From: Sediminibacterium sp.
GTDB lineage: Bacteria; Bacteroidota; Bacteroidia; Chitinophagales; Chitinophagaceae
Direction: 5' to 3'
Assembly: GCA_023263235.1 (NCBI GenBank)
Contig: JALQXE010000062.1
Coordinates: forward strand, 1 to 8,868
Length of the DNA: 8,868 nucleotides
Shown piece by piece: positions 1-6,062 of the stretch. A program made the position numbers and the translations under genes. Each line of letters begins with the position of its first letter. Within the stretch, counting starts at the first letter, position 1. The notes under the pieces were generated by a model. That model was not told where the DNA came from. It searched no databases and saw nothing but the letters and a program-made list of their open reading frames with translations.

Positions 1-56
1 TCAAAAAGTATAACTCAATTTTGAAAAAAGTAACTTTACATAAAGAAATTAAATAG
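1..56 (+). CDS. rpmG: 50S ribosomal protein bL33, C-terminal end (partial)
   Basis: Only the last 17 codons and the TAG stop are present; the 5' part lies before the window. Reading from base 3 gives KKYNSILKKVTLHKEIK, which matches the C-terminal signature of bL33 (a YN/YC...TLHKE.K ending). The cysteines that bind zinc in some bL33 proteins are absent from this stretch, where the sequence reads YNSILKK, so this would be the zinc-free C- form. bL33 is a small large-subunit protein near the E site. The stop is only 2 bases before the next start codon, and this order (rpmG, DUF4295, ftsY) is common in Bacteroidota, which supports the call despite the short fragment. Confidence 0.85.
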   Translation, partial: KKYNSILKKVTLHKEIK

Positions 57-58
57 TC

Positions 59-232
59 ATGGCAAAATCAGCATCTAAAAACGCGAAAGTAAAAGATCTT
101 AAGGCTTCTGCTGAAGCTAAAAACTGGACAAAAGTAATCAAAGCAGTACGTAGCCCTAAAACTGGTGCGTATACTTTTAAAGAGAATATTGTTCATAAAG
201 ATAAAGTAACTGAATTCTTAGCAGCTAAGTAA
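59..232 (+). CDS. DUF4295 family small basic protein
   Basis: A 57-residue, lysine-rich protein starting MAKSASKNAKVKDL and ending KVTEFLAAK. It is too short for many gene callers but has a clear start 2 bases after the rpmG stop. The central part (WTKVIKAVRSPKTGAYTFKE, about residues 23-42) and the position directly after rpmG fit the DUF4295 family, which is largely confined to Bacteroidota. The basic composition and co-transcription with a ribosomal gene suggest a ribosome-associated protein. A Bacteroidota-specific large-subunit protein (bL38) has been described from Flavobacterium, and this family may correspond to it, but I cannot confirm that from sequence. No Shine-Dalgarno precedes the ATG. 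The gene is followed by a strong terminator. Confidence 0.85.
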   Translation: MAKSASKNAKVKDLKASAEAKNWTKVIKAVRSPKTGAYTFKENIVHKDKVTEFLAAK

Positions 233-266
233 TTCAATAACATACTTTTCGTAACAGAAAATATTG

Positions 267-293
267 AAAGCCTCACATGTTGAGGCTTTTTTT
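267..293 (+). terminator. Intrinsic terminator of the rpmG-DUF4295 operon
   Basis: A perfect 9-base-pair stem (AAAGCCTCA pairing with TGAGGCTTT) closes a 5-base loop and is followed without a gap by a run of T (287-293). It lies 34 bases after the DUF4295 stop and before ftsY. It should therefore end the ribosomal-protein transcript and require ftsY to have its own promoter or depend on read-through. Confidence 0.9.
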
Positions 294-329
294 ATACCAC
301 TACCATGCAGAAATCATTAAATTTGCAAT

Positions 330-1289
330 ATGAGCTTTTTAGGAAAATTATTCGGAAAGAAAGAGAAAGAATCATTAGATCAGGGTTTGGAAAAAACCAA
401 ACAAGGATTTTTTGAACGCATCTCTAAAGTAATTATTGGAAAGACATCGGTAGATGATGAAGTTTTGGATCAACTAGAAGAAGCGCTCATTAGTGCTGAT
501 GTGGGGGTGGATACTACACTTGCAATTATTGAACAAATACAAGAACGCGTTAAGAAGGATAAGTATTTATCAACAAGTGAACTGAATTCTATTTTACAGG
601 CTGAAATTGCAAATTTATTAGTGGATGCGCCCGTGGATCAAATGGGTTTTATTCCACCCGCAAATAAAAAGCCATATGTAATTTTAGTGGTAGGGGTGAA
701 TGGCGTTGGTAAAACTACTACCATTGGTAAACTGGCGCATCATTACAAGGATGCCGGTAACCAGGTATTGTTAGGAGCAGCAGATACATTTAGGGCGGCA
801 GCTGTTGATCAGTTAACTATTTGGAGTGAAAGAGTTGGTGTGCATATTGTAAAGCAAAATATGGGTTCCGACCCTAGCGCAGTTGCATTTGATACTATTC
901 AATCTGCTATTGCCAAAAATGCAGATGTTGTTTTAATTGATACGGCAGGTCGTTTACACAATAAGGCACATTTAATGGATGAGCTTAATAAAATTAAACG
1001 GGTTATTCAAAAACAATTGCCGGACGCACCTCATGAAGTTTTATTAGTGCTTGATGGTTCTACAGGACAAAATGCATTAGAGCAAGCCAAGCAATTCATG
1101 GCAGTGACCAATGTAAATGCGTTAGCAATTACCAAATTGGATGGAACTGCGAAAGGTGGAGTAGTATTAGCCATCGCACATCAATGTAAAATTCCTGTTA
1201 AGTATATAGGAGTGGGTGAACAAATCAACGACCTACTATTATTTGACAAAACTGAATTTGTAGATTCGTTATTTAGTTTGAACAAATAA
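330..1289 (+). CDS. ftsY: Signal recognition particle receptor FtsY
   Basis: FtsY is the SRP receptor GTPase that docks ribosome-nascent chain complexes at the inner membrane for co-translational insertion. The 319-residue protein has a short basic N-terminus (MSFLGKLFGKKEK) in place of the long acidic A domain of E. coli, then a helical N domain (about 25-105) and an SRP-type G domain. Visible motifs are the P-loop GVNGVGKTT (122-130), DTFRAAA (152-158), DTAGR (204-208), TKLD (268-271) and the closing GVGEQINDL (294-302). No in-frame start lies upstream, because a TAA occurs at 318-320. The gene follows a terminator and has a TAnnTTTG motif 4 bases before its ATG. Its stop is 2 bases from the stop of the convergent downstream gene. 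Ffh is excluded by the absence of a C-terminal M domain. Confidence 0.97.
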   Translation: MSFLGKLFGKKEKESLDQGLEKTKQGFFERISKVIIGKTSVDDEVLDQLEEALISADVGVDTTLAIIEQIQERVKKDKYLSTSELNSILQAEIANLLVDAPVDQMGFIPPANKKPYVILVVGVNGVGKTTTIGKLAHHYKDAGNQVLLGAADTFRAAAVDQLTIWSERVGVHIVKQNMGSDPSAVAFDTIQSAIAKNADVVLIDTAGRLHNKAHLMDELNKIKRVIQKQLPDAPHEVLLVLDGSTGQNALEQAKQFMAVTNVNALAITKLDGTAKGGVVLAIAHQCKIPVKYIGVGEQINDLLLFDKTEFVDSLFSLNK

Positions 1290-1291
1290 TA

Positions 1292-1813
1292 TTAAAAAGT
1301 ATATCTCACACCCAATCCAGCCCAACCACTTTCAAAATAACTGGCCCCAACAAAGTTGAAAGAAGGTTGCCAGTCTACGCTAATATTTAAAGGTGCGTTT
1401 TTCACTTTATAATCTAGCCCTAAAATACCATCAACTCCCAAGGCAATGCCTGCTGAATGATTTGGATTATTCTTTTTCCATTCCTCGCTCCACAATCCTA
1501 AATGACCTCCGTATCCAACATACCATGTTAGGTTTTCGTTCCCATCTATAGGCATGTATTTTTCGTATAATGCGGTTGTACGAAAGCCATCTAATGAAAA
1601 GTAACCCAAAAATTCCATGGCTGTATTTGTTTTTATAAACTTCTTGTAGGAAATAGCACTAGGGTACATTTTAACACCAATAGCCTTTGTATAAGGACTT
1701 GCATATAAATGTAGTTGTCTGTTGATAACGGTATCGGGAGTATAATCTTGTGAAAAACTGAAGTTTGAGATTGCAGTAAGGATGCATAAAATTACGAATC
1801 GGTACATTTTCAT
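1292..1813 (-). CDS. Predicted small outer-membrane beta-barrel protein
   Basis: A 173-residue protein with a signal peptide (MKMYRFVILCILTAISNFSFSQ, cleavage probably after SQ near residue 22). The mature part alternates polar and hydrophobic residues with many Gly and aromatic residues (for example WYVGYGGHLGLW, 97-108, and GVDGILGLDYKVKN, 126-139) and ends in Phe as GWAGLGVRYTF, the type of C-terminal strand recognised for outer-membrane insertion. I do not recognise a named family. The size suggests a barrel of about eight strands, which is inference. It stands alone, convergent with ftsY and divergent from the polyprenyl synthase gene. A second Met at residue 3 is an alternative start; the first keeps the extra Lys in the signal peptide. 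Function is unknown. Confidence 0.75.
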   Translation of the reverse strand: MKMYRFVILCILTAISNFSFSQDYTPDTVINRQLHLYASPYTKAIGVKMYPSAISYKKFIKTNTAMEFLGYFSLDGFRTTALYEKYMPIDGNENLTWYVGYGGHLGLWSEEWKKNNPNHSAGIALGVDGILGLDYKVKNAPLNISVDWQPSFNFVGASYFESGWAGLGVRYTF

Positions 1814-1836
1814 AAAATATCAGTGTTGAGGGAGTA

Positions 1837-1844
1837 CAAAAATA
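1837..1844 (-). promoter_or_regulatory. Possible Bacteroidota-type -7 element for the minus-strand barrel gene
   Basis: On the minus strand this reads TATTTTTG, matching the Bacteroidota sigma-A -7 consensus TAnnTTTG. It lies 23 bases before the ATG of the barrel gene, which would give a leader of about 20 bases. No good -33 TTG lies at the expected distance, so the call is tentative. Confidence 0.4.
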
Positions 1845-1890
1845 GGGGGATTTCACAAAATTGACTGTTTTATAAATGCTAAAATTTGGG

Positions 1891-1898
1891 TAAGTTTG
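1891..1898 (+). promoter_or_regulatory. Possible -7 element for the polyprenyl synthase operon
   Basis: TAAGTTTG matches TAnnTTTG and ends 4 bases before the ATG at 1903. If the start point lies at the same distance as inferred for rnpB, transcription would begin about one base before the start codon, so the mRNA would be essentially leaderless. The -33 region is weak: the nearest TTG, at 1861-1863, is some 5 bases too far upstream. Confidence 0.4.
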
Positions 1899-1902
1899 TA
1901 AC

Positions 1903-2868
1903 ATGTTAAGTTTTCAAGAATTATCGTCACAATTCAATCAACAATTTGATACCCAGCATTTTCCTGCTACACCTAGTTCATTGTATGCGCCAGGTGAGTA
2001 TTTTTTAACAATTGGAGGAAAAAGGATACGTCCCGTTATGTGTATAATGGGTAATGAACTATTTAGCGACATTCATCCTGATGCATTTGTGGTGGCTAGA
2101 GCTATTGAGCTTTTTCATAATTTCACTTTGGTGCATGACGATATGATGGATGAGGCGAGTTTAAGAAGAGGCATGCCAACTGTACATACAAAATATGATA
2201 ATAACACTGCGTTATTAGTGGGCGATGTGATGTTGATAAGAGCATATGAATTTTTGCAAAATATTCAACCTTCTTATTTGCCAAAAATTTTAAAAATATT
2301 TAATAGAACAGCTAGAGAGGTTTGCGAAGGGCAGCAATTAGATATGGACTATGCTAAGAAGGAAAAGGTGACGTTGGAGGATTATATCCAAATGATCACT
2401 TTAAAAACTTCTGTTTTGTTGGCGGCGAGTTTGGAAATTGGAGCTATTATTGGCGGAGCAGGTGAAAATAATTGTCAACACTTGTATGAGTTTGGTAAAA
2501 AAATTGGTATTGCATTTCAAATACAAGACGATTATTTAGATGCCTATGGAAATGCAGCAGACTTTGGTAAAGAAGTAGGTGGAGACATCAAACAAAATAA
2601 AAAAACATTTTTATTATTGCATGCTTTGTCTGTTGCCAACAACGAACAACGCGTGCAATTAGATAATTTATTAAAAAACAATGCACCTGATAAAGTGGAA
2701 AAGGTATTGAAAATTTTTAATGCATGTGGTGTTGGTGAATGGGCCAAAAATTTAAAAGCAAAATATTTACAAGAAGCATTTGAACATTTAGAATCTATTG
2801 CTGTAGTTTCTGTACGCAAGCAGCCACTTATTGAGCTTGCGAACTATTTAATGAACCGAAATAAATAA
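1903..2868 (+). CDS. Polyprenyl diphosphate synthase (trans-isoprenyl, short-chain type)
   Basis: This enzyme condenses isopentenyl diphosphate with allylic diphosphates head-to-tail to make linear all-trans prenyl diphosphates for quinones, carotenoids or other isoprenoids. The 321-residue length is usual. Family motifs are GGKRIRP (38-44, diphosphate binding), the first aspartate-rich motif DDMMD (79-83) followed by LRRG, KT (168-169), and the second aspartate-rich motif DDYLD (209-213), followed by GGDIKQNKKT (226-235). Phe74 sits five residues before the first Asp, the position where a large side chain limits product length in many short-chain synthases. A C15-C20 product is therefore more likely than a C35-C40 quinone tail, but this is inference. 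The gene is first in a three-gene unit, with 13 bases to the permease gene. No Shine-Dalgarno is present. Confidence 0.93.
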   Translation: MLSFQELSSQFNQQFDTQHFPATPSSLYAPGEYFLTIGGKRIRPVMCIMGNELFSDIHPDAFVVARAIELFHNFTLVHDDMMDEASLRRGMPTVHTKYDNNTALLVGDVMLIRAYEFLQNIQPSYLPKILKIFNRTAREVCEGQQLDMDYAKKEKVTLEDYIQMITLKTSVLLAASLEIGAIIGGAGENNCQHLYEFGKKIGIAFQIQDDYLDAYGNAADFGKEVGGDIKQNKKTFLLLHALSVANNEQRVQLDNLLKNNAPDKVEKVLKIFNACGVGEWAKNLKAKYLQEAFEHLESIAVVSVRKQPLIELANYLMNRNK

Positions 2869-2881
2869 TCCCCCAAAAAGC

Positions 2882-4591
2882 ATGAATCTTTTCAGAAAAA
2901 AATCAATCGATAAAATTGTGCAGGATGCTGCATTGGGTATGACGGACGGCCACAGTGCTAGCGGTTTAAAGAAAGAATTAGGAGTTAAGGATTTAACATT
3001 TATGGGAATTGCAGCTGTTGTGGGTGCAGGTATTTTTTCAACGATTGGTACTGCTGCTTATCATGGCGGTCCAGGTATTTCCCTTTTATTTATAATTACA
3101 GCTATAACCTGCGGGTTTAGTGCTTTGTGTTATGCTGAATTTGCAAGCAGAGTTCCTATTGCTGGAAGTGCATACACTTATGCTTATGTTACTTTTGGGG
3201 AGTTAGTTGCTTGGATTATTGGCTGGGCTTTGATTTTAGAATATGCCATTGGTAATATAGTTGTTGCCATTAGTTGGAGTGGTTATTTTGTTAATTTATT
3301 AGAGGGATTCCATATACATTTACCAGGTTGGTTATCTACCAATTATGAACAAGCCAATCAAGGTTATAACGAAGCCATTGCACATCTGAAAGCTGGAGGT
3401 ACACAACAAACATTTAGCAAGCTAGCCAGAATAGGATATGATGCCATTACTAACGCACCGCGTATTGGTAATTGGAAAATTATTTTAAACATACCTGCTT
3501 TCATTATCGTGGTTTTAATTACCATGTTGGTATATAGAGGTATTAAAGAAAGTAAAAAGAGCACCAATGCAATGGTGATTTTTAAAATATGCATCATTAT
3601 TGGCATAATCATTTTAGGTTTCTTTTATGTAGATACGGCGAATTGGGATCCATTTATGCCAAATGGGTTCAAAGGTGTTTTGGCAGGGGTGTCGGCTGTA
3701 TTTTACGCCTATATAGGTTTTGATGCCATTTCAACTACAGCAGAAGAATGTAAAAATCCTCAACGTGATTTGCCAAGAGGGATGATTTACTCATTAGTAA
3801 TTTGTACGATACTCTATATTTTAATTGCTTTGGTTTTAACAGGAATGGTAAATTACTCAGCGTTAAAAGTGGATGATCCATTGGCTTTTGTTTTTGAAAA
3901 AATTGGATTGCATAAAATTGGATATTTAATTTCTGTGAGTGCAGTGGTTGCTACCACCAGCGTATTATTAGTATTTCAATTAGGACAACCAAGAATATGG
4001 ATGAGTATGAGCCGAGATGGTTTATTGCCTAAAAAGTTTTCTAATGTGCATCCAAAGTTTGGTACGCCAGCATTCGCAACAATCATTACGGGTATTTTTG
4101 TAGGAATTCCATCTTTATTCATGTCAATCAGTTCAATGACCGATTTAACAAGTATTGGAACACTTTTTGCTTTTGTACTGGTTTGTTTTGGTGTATTGGT
4201 CTTGCCTAGAATCTCAGAGGGGACAAAACGTCAAGCGTTTAGGTTACCTTTTATTAATGGTCAATTTATTATTCCAATTTTAACATTGGTATTTATTTAT
4301 TTTGGGCAGGATAGAATTAAATCAGCCTTCGGGGCATTAGGCAAGGAAGGTTATCAAGAAGTTTTGTATTTAGTTTTTGTATTTATTTTAGTTCTCGTTG
4401 CCATATTTAGTTTTTTACGAAAGTATTCAGTAATACCTATTATTGGCGCTATGTGTTGCTTGTATTTAATGATTGAAATTCCTCCTATTAGTTGGTTGTG
4501 GTTTTTTATATGGATGGGTATTGGACTGATATTTTATGCATTCTACGGCAGTAAAAAATCAAAACTCAATGAAACTAGTTATTTAAGTTAG
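2882..4591 (+). CDS. APC-superfamily amino acid permease (cationic amino acid transporter-like)
   Basis: An inner-membrane secondary transporter of 569 residues with about twelve to fourteen hydrophobic segments. The N-terminal cytoplasmic part (1-38) leads into the first helix with the APC signature GIAAVVGAGIF (42-52), where the helix-breaking glycines contact the substrate amino and carboxyl groups. Further family landmarks are YAEFASRVPIAGSAYTYAY (84-102), the GFDAISTTAEECKNPQRDLP stretch (279-298) and RIWMSMSRDGLLP (371-383). These resemble the bacterial CAT/YfnA branch. The substrate is probably an amino acid, but specificity cannot be read from sequence. A hydrophilic loop of about 48 residues (150-197) separates two helices. 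The gene is 13 bases after the polyprenyl synthase gene and 3 bases before the Smr gene, so it is probably co-transcribed. Confidence 0.92.
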   Translation: MNLFRKKSIDKIVQDAALGMTDGHSASGLKKELGVKDLTFMGIAAVVGAGIFSTIGTAAYHGGPGISLLFIITAITCGFSALCYAEFASRVPIAGSAYTYAYVTFGELVAWIIGWALILEYAIGNIVVAISWSGYFVNLLEGFHIHLPGWLSTNYEQANQGYNEAIAHLKAGGTQQTFSKLARIGYDAITNAPRIGNWKIILNIPAFIIVVLITMLVYRGIKESKKSTNAMVIFKICIIIGIIILGFFYVDTANWDPFMPNGFKGVLAGVSAVFYAYIGFDAISTTAEECKNPQRDLPRGMIYSLVICTILYILIALVLTGMVNYSALKVDDPLAFVFEKIGLHKIGYLISVSAVVATTSVLLVFQLGQPRIWMSMSRDGLLPKKFSNVHPKFGTPAFATIITGIFVGIPSLFMSISSMTDLTSIGTLFAFVLVCFGVLVLPRISEGTKRQAFRLPFINGQFIIPILTLVFIYFGQDRIKSAFGALGKEGYQEVLYLVFVFILVLVAIFSFLRKYSVIPIIGAMCCLYLMIEIPPISWLWFFIWMGIGLIFYAFYGSKKSKLNETSYLS

Positions 4592-4594
4592 TTT

Positions 4595-5623
4595 ATGAAG
4601 TATCAAATTGGGGATGAAATTTTAGTGTTACATAGCAATGAGGAAGGGCGCATCATTGAAATCATGAACGATCAAATGGTCATGATTGAAGTGCGTGGTG
4701 TAAAATTTCCGGCATACATGGATCAAATTGATTTTCCTTATTTTAAACGATTTACTGAAAAGAAATTATTTCCTCAAAAAGCGGCACCACAAAAAATTTA
4801 TGTGGATCAAATTCCAAAGGAAAAAGTGCAAAAAAATGATAGTAAAGAGGAGGAAGGCGTTTGGTTAAATATTATACCCAAATTTAGTTTGGATGACTTT
4901 AATGATGAGGTGGTTGATAATTTAAAAATATATTTATCTAATAGAAATAGAGTTAGCTATAATTTTGTTTATGAACAGGCTTTTGGGGGAGAAAGTAATT
5001 TTTCCATCGAATCTAGCATTGCACCCTTTACCGATTTTTATATTCATGACATCTCCTTTGCTCAAGTAAATGATAGTCCAAGTTTTCATCTTGATTTTTC
5101 TTTAACTGATCCTCATAAAAAGAAAGCGGACCATTTTGAGGCCAATGTTAAAATTAAGCCCAAACAATTATTTCAGAAAATAGAAATTTTAAAAGAAGAC
5201 GATAAAGCAACTATTAGTTATCCATTATTTGAAACATATCCCGATAAAGAAGAGGACAATCATATTGCTATTGATATTTTGCGCAATGCAGGATATAAAG
5301 TATATGATGCTTCTAAAATAAAGCAAAATATACAACAAGCTCGTTCTGTAATTGATTTGCATATTGAAAAAATAATAGATAGGTATAATCATTTAAGTAA
5401 TGCCGAAATATTGCATTTTCAATTGCAAGAATTTGAAAAATGGTTTGAATTAGCGCGCCTTAATAATTTACCTTCTATGATTATTATACATGGTGTAGGT
5501 AAGGGGAAATTAAAAGCAGAAATTCACGACTTATTAAAGGTTAAGCCAGGTGTTAAAAGCTTCATTAATCAGTATTCCGAATTTTACGGATATGGTGCTA
5601 CCGAAGTATTTTTTGAATACTAA
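4595..5623 (+). CDS. DUF2027 and Smr domain protein, putative nuclease
   Basis: A 342-residue cytosolic protein. Residues 1-52 form a small beta-rich domain (YQIGDEILVLHSNEEGRIIE at 3-22) of the KOW/Tudor-like kind, followed by a charged linker (53-88). A middle beta-rich region (89-220) is the type found in Bacteroidota DUF2027 proteins. The C-terminus (about 250-342) is an Smr domain with the DLH motif (254-256) and HGVGKGKLK (299-307), the two conserved parts of the Smr fold. Smr domains nick DNA in MutS2 and cleave mRNA at collided ribosomes in SmrB; which substrate applies here is unknown. It starts 3 bases after the permease stop. It lies directly before rnpB, and no convincing terminator follows it. 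Confidence 0.88.
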   Translation: MKYQIGDEILVLHSNEEGRIIEIMNDQMVMIEVRGVKFPAYMDQIDFPYFKRFTEKKLFPQKAAPQKIYVDQIPKEKVQKNDSKEEEGVWLNIIPKFSLDDFNDEVVDNLKIYLSNRNRVSYNFVYEQAFGGESNFSIESSIAPFTDFYIHDISFAQVNDSPSFHLDFSLTDPHKKKADHFEANVKIKPKQLFQKIEILKEDDKATISYPLFETYPDKEEDNHIAIDILRNAGYKVYDASKIKQNIQQARSVIDLHIEKIIDRYNHLSNAEILHFQLQEFEKWFELARLNNLPSMIIIHGVGKGKLKAEIHDLLKVKPGVKSFINQYSEFYGYGATEVFFEY

Positions 5624-5660
5624 TACTATTGCAATTATGATAATTAATCAATAATACTTA

Positions 5661-5694
5661 ATTGTTTATTAATTATTCTTATTTACTACCTTTG
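5661..5694 (+). promoter_or_regulatory. Promoter of rnpB (Bacteroidota -33/-7 type)
   Basis: A perfect -7 element TACCTTTG (5687-5694, consensus TAnnTTTG) lies with a TTG at 5662-5664 in the -33 region, 22 bases between them. The -7 element ends 3 bases before base 5698, where the P1 stem of the RNA begins. Transcription is thus predicted to start at the mature 5' end. This is the best-supported promoter in the window. Confidence 0.7.
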
Positions 5695-5697
5695 TAA

Positions 5698-6040
5698 TAC
5701 TACAAACCCGAGCTATCGTGGTAAGCAATTACCAAGGAAAGTCCGGACAGCATAGGGTAACCCACCGGTGAATAGCCGGCGTCCTCGCAAGAGGGCAGAG
5801 ATAGTGCCACAGAAAATAACTACCTCGCAAGAGGAAAAGGTGAAAACGTGAGGTAAGAGCTCACGAACAAAGCAAGTAATTGTTTTGTAGGGTAAACCTT
5901 GGGTGCTGTAATGCCACGTAAAGGAACGTTTGAGAGCGACTCGTTCGAGTTCCAGGGTAGGCAGCAAGACTTCATCAGTAATGGTGAGGCTAGATAAATG
6001 ATAGTTTAGAAACAGAATCCGGCTTATGAGGCTTGTAGTA
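5698..6040 (+). ncRNA. rnpB: RNase P RNA, bacterial type A
   Basis: This is the catalytic RNA that matures tRNA 5' ends. The termini pair as P1 (TACTACAA, 5698-5705, with TTGTAGTA, 6033-6040), which sets the ends. P2 is CTATC (5713-5717) with GATAG (6000-6004). The short P3-position hairpin TGGTAA-GCAA-TTACCA (5719-5734) is followed by the conserved AAGGAAAGTCCGGAC (5734-5748). Its P4 partner region, ACAGAATCCGGCTTAT, lies at 6012-6027. Other landmarks are AGTGCCACAGAAAA (5803-5816), the GTGAGGTAAGAGCTCAC hairpin (5849-5865) and AGGGTAGGC (5954-5962). That last motif contains the GGT (5956-5958) equivalent to the tRNA CCA-binding loop of E. coli, and TAGATAAATGATAG follows at 5991-6004. The length of about 343 is normal. 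No terminator is visible before prfB. Confidence 0.96.
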
Positions 6041-6062
6041 CTTTTAAATTTAAAAACTGATC

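Noticed and set aside
1861..1888. TTG (1861) plus TAAAATTTG (1880-1888) as an alternative promoter for the polyprenyl synthase
   Set aside because: The second element has three bases between TA and TTTG instead of two, and the spacing is short. The match at 1891 is better, though this one is not excluded.
1671..1904. 77-residue minus-strand open frame overlapping the barrel gene
   Set aside because: It is in a different frame of the same strand as a gene with a good signal peptide, and its translation has no coherent composition.
2544..2819. 91-residue minus-strand open frame
   Set aside because: It is antisense to the conserved C-terminal half of the polyprenyl synthase and is a shadow of that gene.
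3364..3612. 82-residue hydrophobic minus-strand open frame
   Set aside because: Its hydrophobicity mirrors the permease codons on the other strand; no independent evidence.
5640..5676. Inverted repeat ATAATTAAT...ATTAATTAT as a terminator after the Smr gene
   Set aside because: The arms are only A and T, 19 bases apart, with no T-run after a stable stem, and the repeat overlaps the rnpB promoter. Chance is likely in this AT-rich gap.
5713..5967. 84-residue minus-strand open frame
   Set aside because: It lies wholly inside the RNase P RNA gene, antisense to conserved structural elements, and shows no protein features.
6042..6055. Perfect 14-base palindrome TTTTAAATTTAAAA between rnpB and prfB
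   Set aside because: It is AT-only, cannot form a stable terminator hairpin, and such palindromes are common in AT-rich spacers.
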